Source of the DNA: Dryas octopetala
Taxonomy: Eukaryota; Streptophyta; Magnoliopsida; Rosales; Rosaceae
Assembly: GCA_963921425.1 (NCBI GenBank)
Contig: OY992839.1
Location: 13,681,409-13,745,408 of the forward strand
Direction: 5' to 3'
Length of the DNA stretch: 64,000 nucleotides
Below the pieces are notes generated by a model. The model made no database searches, was not told the DNA's origin, and saw only the letters and a list, made by a program, of their open reading frames with translations. Made by a program: the position numbers and the translations under genes. Shown here piece after piece: positions 11,035-22,430 of the stretch. Positions within the stretch are counted from its first letter, which is position 1. Every line of letters starts with the position of its first letter.

Positions 11035-11690
11035 CTATCAATAGAAGTAGTTGTGAAGATTAACACTCATTAATGTTCAGTTTGGACTTTTTTAAACTAA
11101 GAACGGAGGATTCACACACACTAAAAGTAACTTCCAGACTTTAACTACAACCAGGGCAAAACATATTCAGACTTTGGTAAATTTTTCATGAATGATTGCA
11201 TGTGACAAGAATGGATCATATACACTAATTGAAGAAATAAAGGAGAATTCAAATAGCTTTTGGGATGGCATTAATGCCTACTTTCACTTTTTAGCTTCCA
11301 CTTAGGACAGTATCCACTAATCTTACTTTATATTAGTACTCAAAGCCATTATCAATCATTAGCACTTGAAAAATACATATAACTACAAGGTGCCATTTAT
11401 AGCAAAAAAAAATATTTGGGTCACAGTGGTAATATGTCATAGCTGATCATCTGAAACAACGAGATGAAGCTGCAGTTACCAAACAACCATCACATTGGTT
11501 ATTAACTACTAATATGGTAACTGTATTAAAATTCTATAACCAAATTCTACCTTGGAAGCAACCAATACTCATGATACAGCAGCCTTTCTAGAATTTTATT
11601 CAAAATAATTCATATTCCTGCTACTTTTCACCCTTGAGACTCTCTCACAGACTCTCTTAGTAACAAGCCTACTGCATTTTCTATGTCAGA
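11035..11690. other. Intergenic stretch left of copia element
   Basis: AT-rich sequence without recognisable genes or element ends; it abuts the truncated copia LTR at 11691. Confidence 0.5.
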
Positions 11691-11783
11691 CACATGTTTA
11701 TCATATATTCTAGCTTTAATTTGTATGGGCTTTGAGGAAGTCTCTAGAATTTTGTAGTATTTTCCAATAATGTGCATTAATTT

Positions 11784-14700
11784 TCAACACTCCTCCTTAA
11801 TGCACATTTGGGATACTCCAAGCATGCTTCGTAGCATTTCAAATCTTGGTCTTGGAAGTGCCTTGGTGAAGATGTCTGCTATTTGCTCCTCCGTCTTGCA
11901 ATACTTGAGTTCTATCTCCTTGTTTGCTGAGACTTCACGTAGAAAGTGATGTTTGATGGCAATGTGTTTTGTCCTGCCATGAAACACTGGATTTTTTGCC
12001 ATCGCTATAGCAGACTTGTTGTCACAAAATATTTTAGTAGCTTCATTTTGTTGTTGTCCCATGTCTTCAAATATTCTTCTCAGCCATATAGCTTGGTAGG
12101 CTGAACTTGACGCTGACACATACTCCGCTTCGGCTGATGATTGTGCCACTGTCTCTTGTTTTCTTGAAGACCATGAGAATATGCCAGACCCAATTGTGAA
12201 TGCATAGCCTGATGAACTTTTGAAGTCGTCCACTCCAGCCCAGTCACTATCTGTGAATCCGAGTAGGCTTGTATCTGTAGAAGGTCTATACCATATGCCA
12301 TAGTCAATACTTCCTTGCAAGTACCTTAATATTCTTTTTGCTGCTCCATAGTGTATCTGACTTGGAGTTTGCATAAACCTTGAAAGTAGGCTGGTCGCGT
12401 ACATAATGTCTGGTCGAGTTGTTAGATAAAGTAGGCTTCCAATGAGACTTCTGTACTTTGATGCTTCTGCCTTTCCGGATCCACCGTCATTTCTTAACTT
12501 TTCATTGGTGATGAGCGGTGTAGCCACGGTCTTGCACTCAGACATCTTGAACTTCTTCAAGAGATTTTCAGTATACTTCTTTTGACATAAGAAGATTCCA
12601 TTTTCTTCTTGGATTATCTCAATGCCAAGAAAATAGTGCAATTTACCGAAGTCACTCATCTCAAATGTCTTCATCATATCTTCTTTAAATTCTTGAATTA
12701 ATTTTTCATTGTCTCCTGTATAGATAAGATCATCAACATATAGAGAGACAATAAGAATGGAGTTACCTTGATTTTTGGTATAGAGTGTCGGCTCGCTTTT
12801 GCTTCTCTTGAATCCAGCATTGATGAAGTATTTGTCGATGCGGCTGTTCCATGCTCTTGGTGCTTGTTTAAGTCCATATAAGGCTTTCTATAGTCTTAGG
12901 ACTTTGTCTTCTCCTCCTTCCTTGATGAATCATTGTGGTTGCTCCACATAGATTTCTTCTTCGAGCTCTCCATTTAGAAATGCTGATTTTACATCCAGTT
13001 GGTAGAGTTTCCACTTCTTTTGAGCTGCAAGAGCTATAAGTGCTCTTATTGTATCAAGTCTTGCCACTGGCACAAAAGTTTCATTATAGTCTATTCCTGG
13101 CTGTAGTGAGTAGCCTTTAGCTACTAATCTTGCTTTATGTTTTTCTATTGAGCCATCAGGATTAATTTTGGTCTTATAGACCCATTTCACGCCAATGATT
13201 TCTTTATTTGGTGGGTATTCTACAAGCTCCCATGTTTCATTTTTCTTAATTGTTTTAATTTCTTCTTCCATAGCCTTCCTCCATACTTCTTGTTTTACTG
13301 CAACTTCAAAACTTTCAGGTTCTAAAGTTATGAAGTTGCATGTTTCATATATATCTCTGAGTGATTTTACTCTTCTTGGTGATGACTCAAAGGAAGATTC
13401 ATCTTCTATTGATGGAGGAGTTCAAGAAGATGCAGGAGGCGTACCTGGAGTTTCTGAAGTTTCTCTTTCATGTGTGTCTTCTTCAGGCTGTTGTGTTGGG
13501 GTTGTCTCTGGTTCTCCTAAAAGGACAACACCTTTCTTCTTTATTTTTCCTCCATCCCAATTCCAGGATGCAAACTCATCAAACTCGACATCTCGACTGA
13601 TCACGAGCTTCTTGGTTCTTGGATTGTAGACGCGATAGCCTTTAGATTGGGAACTGTATCCTATAAATATGCCAATTTCTGATTTTTCTTCTAGCTTGTG
13701 TCTTTTTGGAGCTGGAATGTGCACATAGCATATACATCCAAAGACTTTGAGATGCTTTGCTGATGGCTTCTGGTTACTCCACGCCTCAATAGGAGTCTTG
13801 TCTTATAGAGCTTTTGTTGGACATCTATTTAGCAAGTATACTGCTGTGTATACTGCTTCTGCCCAAAATATCTTTGGTAGTCTTTTTTCAAATAGCATTA
13901 ATCTAGCCATCTCCATTATAGTTCTATTTTTCCTTTCTGAGACTCCATTTTGTTCAGGAGCATAGCCCACTGTCAATTGGTGTTCTACTCCTTCATCTTC
14001 GCAGAACTTGTTGAATTCTTTTAAGGTGTACTCTTTACCTATATCGCTTCTAAGAGCTTTGATGTATTGGCCACTTTGTTTTTCGACATGAGCCTTGAAC
14101 TTCTTAAAGACTTCGAAGACTTCTGATCTTTCACGTAGAAAATAAACCCATGTCATTCTAGAATAGTCATCAATGAAAAGAATGAAGTACCTGCTTTGAT
14201 CGAGAGATGGGGTCCTCATTGGTCCACAGACATCTGTATGCACGAGCTCCAACAAGGCTTTTGCTCTCCAAGCCTTTCCGGATGGAAATGCTTGTCGATG
14301 TTGTTTGCCAAGTTGATAGCCTTTGCAGACATCACCACTCTCCTTTATGCTTGGCAGATCTCTCATCATATTATTCTGGTGAAGTAATTGTAGTCCATGA
14401 AAGTTGAAGTGGCCAAATATTTTATGCCAAAGCCATGAATCTTCTAGTTCTACTTTCATGTCCATATTTCTGACATATTGCCAATGGATGGGAAAATTTC
14501 TATTTTCCATCCTTACTTTAGCTATAATATGATTTTTATCTTTTTTGTCATATATTATGCAGGAGTCTCAAGAAAAGTGTAAAAAATATCTATTTTCAAT
14601 CATTTGGCCAACACTCAATAGATTATGCTCCAAGCTAGGAACTAAAAGAACATCATGAATTAATTTAGTTCCTTTGTTTGTATGGATAGAGATCGTACAT

Positions 14701-15800
14701 TTTCCTTTTGTCTCCACCAGTGCGCCATTTCCCAATTTAACTTGGGATTTTATGAATGTATCTATTTCGGAGAAGATGCTTTCGTCTCCTGTCATGTGGT
14801 TGCTGTAGCCACTGTCTATGTACCATTTCCTGTTGTTCACTTCAGTTGCTGCTTGACAAGCATAGAAAAGCTCTTCATCCTGCTCCTTTTCTTCTGTATA
14901 GTTGGCTTGATAATTCTTCTTAAGCCGACAGTCTTTTTCCATATGTCCAAACATTTTGCAGTTTCGGCATTTTGGTTTTCCTCGAAACCAACAATCTTTT
15001 TCTAGGTGGCTTGTCTTTTTACATGTTCCACATGGAGGGAAGTTTTTCTTCTCCTTGTTTTCATTTTTATTTTCCCAGTTATTGGGTTTGTCTCCTCGTC
15101 TAGAATTTTCTTTTGATTTCCAGTTTCCTCTAGATTTCTGAGACCTTAAATTGACTTTTGACTGGAAGGCACTTTCTAGCGAACTTTCATTTCGCCTACT
15201 CAGTCTTTGTTCATATGCTTCTAGAGAACCCATTAGTTCTGTCACTGAAAGAGCCGTTATATCTTTTGACTCTTCAATGGCAGTGACTATAGGGTCATAC
15301 TTATCAGTAAGACTAATAAGTATTTTTTCTACAATTTTTGTATCAGTTATCTTTTCAACATAAGCTCGCAATTGATTTACTATTTCATTTACTTTGGAAT
15401 AGTAAACTTTAGCGGTCTCAGAATCTTTGATTTTAAGATTTTCTAAATCTCTTCTTAGAGTTTGTAGTTTGACACTGCGTACCTTTTCACTTCCTTGAAA
15501 CTCTTCTTTCAAAGTATCCCAAGCCTCCTTTGAAGTTGTAGCTCCCATGATCCTTGGAAATATCGTGTCATCCAAAGCTTGTTGTAGAGCGTAAAGAGCC
15601 TTTGCGTCTCTCTACTTGTCCTTCTTCGCCTGCTTTCGTTGCTCAGCGGTGGGTCTTTCTGGAACAGAGAACCCACTAGTAACAATGTCCCATAAGTCTT
15701 GAGACATAAAATAGGTTCTCATCTTGATGCTCCAAAAATCATAGTTTTCACCAGAGAATATTGGAAGAGGGACAGAGTTTTGGCTAGAGTTATTAGACAT
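11784..15800 (-). pseudogene. Copia gag-pol polyprotein, broken, copy 1
   Basis: Gag starts at 15800 and is cut by a stop near 15612. Two CCHC zinc knuckles follow (CGTCKKTSHLEKDC, CRNCKMFGHMEKDC). The protease motif reads DSGY where copy 2 has DSGC. A stop near 14565 separates it from the GAG-pre-integrase (WLWHKIFGH) and integrase (HTDVCGP, FIDDYSRMTW, EQNGVSERKNR). Further stops lie near 13800 and 13419. The reverse transcriptase has two stops absent from copy 2 (near 12930 and 12890). YVDDLIYTG is readable near 12730, and RNase H shows DSDWAG and SSAEAEY and ends KALPRPRFEMLRSMLG at the C-terminus; the stop codon lies in the LTR. Not a functional polyprotein. Confidence 0.92.
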
Positions 15801-15837
15801 GGTGGTAAATTAGGATGACCCTACGCCCAATTAGAGA

Positions 15838-15849
15838 GCTCTGATACCA
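15838..15849 (-). other. Copia primer-binding site (tRNA-iMet), copy 1
   Basis: Minus strand TGGTATCAGAGC, adjacent to the 5' LTR. This is the standard plant primer-binding site complementary to the 3' end of initiator methionine tRNA. Confidence 0.9.
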
Positions 15850-15850
15850 C

Positions 15851-16231
15851 TGTTAGAAATTTAGAGGGTGTTTAGGACACTCGTAGCTAATGGCTTGTAT
15901 AAGCTTCTATTAGCTATCTATGCTTGATATAAGAAGTGTTTGAACTATAAAACAAAGTATCTTTTATTGATGAATAGAGGAGGATACAAATGGAGATGTA
16001 GATGTCTAGGACAATAGGACTTTAGGACTAGTGGCTTTTAGTATTGCCTCTTGCTTACATTTAGATATGGGTACATGCTATATATATAGAGAGTAGATGA
16101 ACCCTCTTGACTTCTCTAGAACATCTATTAGCCACATGTTTATCATATATTCTAGCTTTAATTTGTATGGGCTTTGAAGAAGTCTCTAGAATTTTGTAGT
16201 ATTTTCCAATAATGTGCATTAATTTTCAACA
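15851..16231 (-). repeat. Copia 5' LTR, copy 1
   Basis: 381-bp LTR with TG...CA ends; its outer 99 bp (16133-16231) are repeated at 11691-11789. A TATATATATAGAG tract (16080-16092) could serve as promoter element, but orientation was not established. Confidence 0.9.
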
Positions 16232-17662
16232 AAAACTAAATGGATTCTTTTAGTTTTTATAGAAATCCAACATCATTGAACCCTCTTTATTGAAATTAAT
16301 TATGGATTCTGCAAGTCAGAATTCTCGTGTCTATTAGCAACTACGAAAGCCCAACACCATTGAAATTTAACGTCTATCAAATTTGTTTATACTCAAACAT
16401 TTAGAAATCAGAAAACGCATAATTGTGCTTGAAATCAGAAATGGTGTTAAAAGAAGAAGCTTGAGCGCGCAGCAAAGAAACCCAAAAACAAATGAAAAAA
16501 GAAGTGGTGAAGATTGAATTGACAAAAGGCAATGAACAACACACAACATAAATTAAGTACATAAAAGTCAGAATCAAAACAATACAGCGAAAAAAAAAAC
16601 AATGAGCAAGGAGTAGAGTTACAAGAGTTTCTTTTTTTGAATAAAAAAAGTCTGGCAGCTTAGCTTCTGTTTGGTTCGATAAACTAACTATTCCGACTTG
16701 TCCACCTTCTCAGAGTGCAAGCCACAAAACTCCTCCCAGTTAAAAGGCCTAACCTTGACTTAAACGACTTCGTCGTAGATCGTCCCGCACTGGTGCTGGA
16801 CGCAATATCAGGAAATGTTGGTGGTGGATGGTATTTGATGATGGCATCGTCTTACAATCAGAAATCAAATGCGTTCAAAAAAAAAAAAAAAAAAAAAAAC
16901 AAACAAATTTCAGGGATTCCAACACCATTCACCATTCATGGGTTTTGAAGCTTACCGTGAGAGTTTCAGAGAAACAGTGAGAGGATGGCTATATGTTGGT
17001 GATTGAAGATGAAATCGTCTGAGAAAAACCTTGGCTTCTCTTCATTCTCTACAGGGTTCCAACCCTTTCTTCAACATAGGCGAAAACAAGCGGGGCAGAG
17101 ATGGAAGAGATCGAACACGAGAATAAGAAGCAAGCTCGCAGAGAAGATGGATGTTGGTGAAGATTCAGACAGAAACGGTGAGAGGATGGATGTGGTAACC
17201 AGACAGAGAGAGTGGAGGTTCAGTGGCTGAGTCTGGTGGTAGGTGAGGCTCGTTTTTTCCGCGAAAACTTTCGGTCCCGCCCTGTTGGAGGCTAATATGC
17301 TGGCCGAAAATTTTTTAAATTTTCCAAATTTTTCATGGCGTTGAAAGAATGCCCTAGAATTTAGGTATCCACGGCGGTGTTCCTTTTGCCATTAATTTTA
17401 TAACGTTTTTACATGGTCATGGTTTAGTCAAAGTATGCATGACGTTGAAAAAACGCCGTCTCATTTTTTAATTTTTATAGCGCATTATCAACGCCATTGT
17501 TTCATTATTCAATGACATTTTTGCTTAATTGTCATAATTAACAACCTATATTTTGCATTCTATGACGTTTTAAAACAAAACGCCATAATAGTGTCTTTTC
17601 ATGACATTAATTTTTAAAACGTCATTAATCCAATGTCATGAAAAGTCAAATTTATTGTAGTG
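16232..17662. mobile_element. Orphan CACTA-type right end and subterminal region, copy 1
   Basis: The stretch ends with AAATTTATTGTAGTG (17648-17662), whose inverse CACTACAATAAATTT is a CACTA terminal repeat. The preceding 400 bp are packed with (A/T)TGACGTT, AACGCC and AATGTCAT motifs in both orientations, the usual subterminal repeat pattern. An A-run sits at 16877-16899. Sequence at 16700-17230 resembles the leader zone next to a CACTA end but holds no recognisable gene. I found no matching left end in the window; the element may have been split by the copia and LTR insertions or truncated. Copy 2 end: 48377. Confidence 0.6.
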
Positions 17663-18915
17663 ATCATATCTTTCTTAGGAAATTAGAAATCAAAAAATTG
17701 AAAAGGGCAAAATTGAACCATCCAATCTTCAAGAGCACCCGCTAAATATCAACGGCAAAGCCTTCAATCAACGGACCTTCCAGCCAATGAATTTAGTACA
17801 GTCCTCATGCTAGGTCAAAAGTGTTTTCCGAGGACTTAAGAATATTAATAAAAAGACTTTCGTGCTGATAACGTGTTATAAATATAAAGAAAAGTGGTGA
17901 AAAGAGAAAGAACGAATTAGGAGAAACTGAGTATGTCAATTCTTCTCATTAGACTACCAATTTATAGGCTTAATTACAGTGACAGAGACAATGATCTAAT
18001 ACTCCATAAATCATATAGGCTACAAATCACTAAATTTGACCATTAGGGCATATGCATGTTACAAAATATTCTAATTTGTAACTTAATAACATTATGGTGG
18101 TCATCCACACTAATTCATATATTTATATAGTTAAATAACATCTCTAGCTCTCACCAAGAAAAATGACATCTCTCTAAAAAAAATTGACATCTTTCTCTCA
18201 AAAACAAAATGACATGTTTATAGAATTTAAAAATTTGGGACTAGATATATTAATTTTAATGAAAAATCCAATTAATCAGGGTTATGATGTAAAAATTAAA
18301 GATCTTATATTTGAATCCCTTAATTCTAAAAGTCCAAAAAGAAACTTAGTACAAAAACTTTTTTTTTTTTTTGGCCATGAACTTAGTACAAAACGTTTTT
18401 TTTTTTGCCACTTAACTTAGTACAAAACTTAACTTGATGAAGAAGGTACATACACTTAACGCAACATTACATACTCCTACTTATACATATAGTAGAGTAG
18501 TGTGTGTATGTAAATTACACGCTATTGACAAAGGGTTTTTGGCTGCAAGCAAGAAGACAAATCTTCACACTCCCCATTGATAACTACTGGTGAGTTCTAT
18601 TTGCCGCTAGCTAGCTATAGGTCAAGAATTCTCTTTTATATTGAAGAAAATCTTTTCAATCAAGTTTGAACAATATTAAAGAATGTCTGCTAGCAAGCTC
18701 TTGAAATTTCTGTAGCTTGGCTTGACGTTAATTCTTTACAGATTTCTTTGTAATATTTAAGATTCTTGGTTGATAAACTGTACGTTGTGTACGTTGATAG
18801 GTGGGCTGAAATACGATATCGATCGGTCGAGTATTGTAGGCTGCTCTAACGATCGATCACATACTTGGGTCATCAACTGAGGATATCTCTGAGAATTAAT
18901 TAATCGAATTGAAAG
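17663..18915 (+). promoter_or_regulatory. Upstream region of NAC gene, copy 1
   Basis: AT-rich non-coding DNA between the CACTA end and the NAC start codon. Two poly-T runs (18360-18372, 18394-18404) follow a repeated CTTAGTACAAAAC phrase. A TTTTATATTG sequence near 18633 is a possible TATA box, about 280 bp before the ATG. Part of the region (18425-18605) has a diverged relative at 5785-5944. No transcript start can be proven. The copy 2 region is 48378-49630. Confidence 0.45.
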
Positions 18916-20196
18916 ATGATGATGATGAATATGGTTGGGTTTAGGTTTCGTCCCACGGACGAAGAACTTGTGGGTTTCTTCCTCGACAAGAAGGTTAAGG
19001 GGCAGTTACCAGTGAATTACAGCTCTACTGTGTATGAGTCTAATCTGTATGAGGAGGAACCATGGACTATTTGGAACAAATTTGGGGGTTCCAAGCTGGA
19101 GGAGCTGCAGGGTGATGAAGAAACCGACTTGTACTTCTTCACCAAACTCAAGAAAAAGACTCCCAAGGGCTCGCGTATTTCCCGCAAGGTTGGTTCCGAT
19201 GGCAATGGCGCTACCTGGAGCGGTGACAGTTCGGAGGTAGTGTATGCTAAGGGCACCAAGAATCCTATTGGGCTGAAGAGGAATTTCCATTACGAGAAGG
19301 CCGGCTCCAAACACCATGGCGGTTGGCTCATGCACGAGTACAGTCTCAATATCAAGAACAACAACATGGCCATGGCACTTGATCATGATTACGTACTTTG
19401 CCGTCTCAGAAGGAAGATCAAGATTGAGAAGAAGAGGAAGCTGTCACAGACGACTAATTCGGGTATTAATGATGACGATCAAGAAAAGAAGAGATCAAGA
19501 TGTTCTAGCAAGGGCATGGCCAGCAGCAACATTAATATTGGTAATTGTGAGATTAATGAGGAACAAGCTGCTGGCTCCAGCATTAATAATCTAATTAGTA
19601 TGCTGCCCACCTCTGATTCTGATCATCAAGATAATAATGAGATGATGGAGGAGCTTCGGCATCAACTCTTGAATACTGATGATCAACAAACAGATGATGA
19701 CTATTGCATTGTAGATCAAGTAATGAAAATATTGGACTCTGCCGACACCGACAACTATGGCCAGGAACAAGCTGCTAGCTCTTGCAGCAATAATAATATA
19801 ATTAGTATGCTGCCCACCTCTGACTCTGAGGATTTGGACAATTATGAGCTCACTCAGTCTGACCTACAACTGTTGCAAAATCAACTACTCTTTGACAATA
19901 ATGATCAGCATGTTGATGATCAGCTGATGATCAATACCTCTGATGCTGATGACTATGTCAACGGCTCTGGTGATGATCAATACTCGTCACTTCTCATGTC
20001 ACAGTCTGCAGCAGCAGCAGCAGAGGTAGTTAGGGACGTTGCTACTGAAGATGGTGATCACATCCCCTCTTGGCTCAGATCACTTATTACTGCAGATGAT
20101 GATGATCACACCCCCTCTTACCTCAGGTCATTTGCTGATCATGAGCTGCTTCCTGATGGTGAAGTAGAAGATTTCTTTGTTAAGTACAGCTTGTAA
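18916..20196 (+). CDS. NAC-domain transcription factor, copy 1
   Basis: 426 residues from a run of four ATG codons with an in-frame TGA just upstream. The NAC DNA-binding domain spans about residues 7-171: subdomain A VGFRFRPTDEELVGFFL, B YESNLYEEEPW, C LYFFTKLKKKTPKGSR and TWSG, D NPIGLKRNFHYE and GGWLMHEYSL, E DYVLCRLRRK. A lysine/arginine-rich stretch (about 171-205) could be a nuclear signal. The acidic, Asn/Asp/Gln-rich C-terminal half is the likely activation region. It carries two copies of EQAA(G/S)S..NN.ISMLPTSDS (near 222 and 290), a five-alanine run from CAG repeats, and SWLRS/SYLRS near the end. No membrane helix is seen. NAC genes usually have introns within the domain; this one has none. 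Target genes are unknown. The protein is identical to that of 49631-50911. Confidence 0.95.
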   Translation: MMMMNMVGFRFRPTDEELVGFFLDKKVKGQLPVNYSSTVYESNLYEEEPWTIWNKFGGSKLEELQGDEETDLYFFTKLKKKTPKGSRISRKVGSDGNGATWSGDSSEVVYAKGTKNPIGLKRNFHYEKAGSKHHGGWLMHEYSLNIKNNNMAMALDHDYVLCRLRRKIKIEKKRKLSQTTNSGINDDDQEKKRSRCSSKGMASSNINIGNCEINEEQAAGSSINNLISMLPTSDSDHQDNNEMMEELRHQLLNTDDQQTDDDYCIVDQVMKILDSADTDNYGQEQAASSCSNNNIISMLPTSDSEDLDNYELTQSDLQLLQNQLLFDNNDQHVDDQLMINTSDADDYVNGSGDDQYSSLLMSQSAAAAAEVVRDVATEDGDHIPSWLRSLITADDDDHTPSYLRSFADHELLPDGEVEDFFVKYSL

Positions 20197-20831
20197 TCGA
20201 TCTTTTCAATTCAATACTAGCTGATGATTGTTTATGTAGTAATTAAGATCTCTTTCTTACTTTCTAAGTAGTGTACATGCAGCTGGCCAGTTATGTAATT
20301 CGATCTCTATAGTGTAGCTAGCTAGCCAAGTCCCTGTATGTGCATGCACATCTTAATCATTAATTAACTTCAAATATATTATTATTTCATTCATTCATGT
20401 GATTGTTTCTTAAGCACTAATTATTTATTCTTTGTAAATTTATGAGTTCTTAATTATGTGAATTGTTGCTCCTTGCAGTCGAGTAAATTGGTCTGGCTTG
20501 TATTTGATTGTAGTATATATTGCATTAGGTGTTAATTCTGTGCAAATTCTGTTCAAGGAAAATTCTGTTTATAATTAATTTATATATAGGCTATGTGATA
20601 TTGTTGCTCTCCTACCTGTGACGTATACATATGGCACTTGTAATTCAATGCAAATTCAATTCAAAGAAGGTTCTTTTTCAATAGACCAAAGAATCAAAAA
20701 GTGGTAGACAACAAAAGTAATTAACCAGCAGATCGAAAATGCATGCCTCCAATAATAATATTGCAAAATGTACCTAGTGGAAAATCTTATGAGTCTTTCC
20801 ATAGAATCAAATATTAATTGGAGATGTAGCA
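20197..20831. other. NAC 3' flank, copy 1
   Basis: AT-rich 3' untranslated and intergenic DNA with no further gene. It ends in GCA (20829-20831), the left target duplication of the CACTA insertion. Confidence 0.6.
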
Positions 20832-21524
20832 CACTACAACAAAGTTGCTTTTTAGCAACGACACTTTTAGCGAGGAATTCTTTTTCCTCACTGTAAAGCA
20901 TTTTTTGCGAGGAATAGTTTAGTTTGTCGCTCTAAGTATAATGAGTTTGGTCTTCAAACTTGTCTTAAAATTAGTGAGGAATAAGGTGATTCGGCGATGT
21001 TATATATCCTCGCTAATGACTCATTGTGCGAGGAAATATATATTATCTCGCTAAAGGATTGGAGGGAATTTTTCCCACACCCGCCAATATTTTAGCGAGA
21101 AATTTATTTTAATTCGTCGCTGATTATATTTTTCAGTGAGGAATTATTTTTCCTCACTATAAAGCATTTTTTGCAAGGAATAATTCAGTTTGTCGCTCTA
21201 AGTATGATTAGTTTGTTCTCCAAACTTGTCTAAACATTAACGAGGAAAAGGTGGATTCGGCGACAACATATGTCCTCGCTAAATGACTCATTTCGCGAGG
21301 AAATAGATATTTCCTCGCTAAAATGATTGGAGGGAATTTTTCCACACCTGCCAATATTTTAGCAAGAAAATTATTTTAATTCTTCGCTAATTAAATGTTT
21401 CAACGAGAAATTATTGTTTGTCGCCTAAGATATGTTTGAGCGACGAAGTAATTTCGTCTCCCAAAGTCCTAGTGCTTTTTTTATGTGCAAATATATTTAT
21501 GTATAAGCATATGATGAAAATTTT

Positions 21525-22430
21525 TTCCAACGATCCGTACCGTTCATTTTTTAGTTCCCCACTTATAGATTATTGCTACAAACAATTAGCTCAATCGAAG
21601 ATGTAGAAGTTAGGTAACGGTGGTCAAACTTATGAACGATCGTAATTTTTCTAATGATAATCGAACAAGTAGATGAATTATGATTTGGCCTATTTTTTGC
21701 AGGAATGATCTTTGAGTATAAATATAGAAAATGAACAGCTCCGATCGTTGAAATGACGTTGTGGTCTTCACAATTATTGAAACGATAAGGTTTCAACAAA
21801 AAAGTTAATAAAAGTATACTCTTCAAGTGTATTTATATGTAGAAGCTCACATCTCGATCATGTTTTCAACAATCTGAACCGTTCATTTTCTAGTTCTCCA
21901 CTCAAATATTATTCCTGAAAAAATTTAGCTCAATCAGAGATGTTGAAATGAGGTAATGACGATCGAATTTATGAACAATCATTGTTTTTCTAATAATAAT
22001 TGAACAGGTAGATGAATTTTGATTTGGCCAATTTTTTGCAATGATGATTTTTGAGTATGAACATAGAAAATGAACAGCTCTGATCGTTGAAATAACGTTG
22101 TGGTTTCCACAATTATTGAAACGACAAGCTTTCAACGAAAAAGTTAATAGAATTATACTCTTGTATTTATATGTAGAAGCTCACATCTTGATCGTGTTTC
22201 CAATAATCCGAACCATTCATTTTCTAGTTCCCCACTCAAATATTATCCTCGTAAAAACTTAGCTCAATCGGAGATGTATAAGTGAGGTAACGGTGGTCGA
22301 ATTTATGAATAATCATGGTTTTTCTAATGATAATTGAACAGGTAGATGAATTTCGATTTGGCCAATTTTTTGCAGAAATGATCTTTAAATATGAACATAG
22401 AAAATGAACGGCTCTGATCGTCGAATTTAG
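21525..22430. repeat. Three ~335-bp tandem units inside the CACTA element
   Basis: Units begin near 21525, 21863 and 22195. Each runs from AATC(C/T)G(A/T)ACCGTTCATTTT through TAGCTCAATC(G/A), GTAGATGAATT and TGAACAGCTC(C/T)GATCGT. They are diverged by roughly 10-15% by eye; the third is shortened. No coding content was seen. Confidence 0.75.

Larger units (their letters stand above)
11691..16231 (-). mobile_element. Ty1-copia retrotransposon with truncated 3' LTR, copy 1
   Basis: Minus-strand element of about 4.54 kb. The 5' LTR is 381 bp (15851-16231), reading TGTTGAAAATTAATG...AAATTTCTAACA on the minus strand. The primer-binding site TGGTATCAGAGC (minus strand, 15838-15849) is complementary to initiator tRNA-Met. 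The polypurine tract AAGGAGGAG directly precedes the 3' LTR. Only 99 bp of the 3' LTR remain (11691-11789), differing from the 5' LTR by about one base. Domain order protease, integrase, reverse transcriptase, RNase H is that of Ty1-copia. No target duplication can be found because the far end is lost. Confidence 0.93.
1..20831. repeat. Tandem segmental duplication, copy 1 (core)
   Basis: This block is repeated in the same orientation at 30718-51543, with offsets drifting only between about 30,700 and 30,722 because of small indels: homopolymers, a GA microsatellite, a 10-bp duplication near 40640 and a 1-bp indel in the hAT gene. Element order, strand, target duplications and the NAC gene are all shared. 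Differences seen by eye are sparse, about one per several hundred bases in the first 7 kb and somewhat denser in the solo LTR. The true left border lies outside the window, because the hAT element begins 127 bp earlier in copy 2. Uncollapsed haplotypes in an assembly could mimic this. Confidence 0.95.

Noticed and set aside
13195..13629. Plus-strand open frame of 144 codons
   Set aside because: It is antisense to the copia integrase/reverse-transcriptase region, whose minus-strand frame has clear motifs; repeated at 43909-44343 for the same reason.
15838..15849. tRNA gene at the TGGTATCAGAGC sequence
   Set aside because: Only the 12-base complement of the tRNA 3' end is present, as expected for a retrotransposon primer-binding site; no tRNA cloverleaf.
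18184..18420. 78-codon frame upstream of NAC
   Set aside because: AT-rich with lysine/phenylalanine runs from homopolymers; no conservation signal and identical in both copies only because of the duplication.
19006..19386. 126-codon minus-strand frame (and the shifted plus-strand frames) within the NAC gene
   Set aside because: Shadow of the NAC coding frame; no independent evidence.
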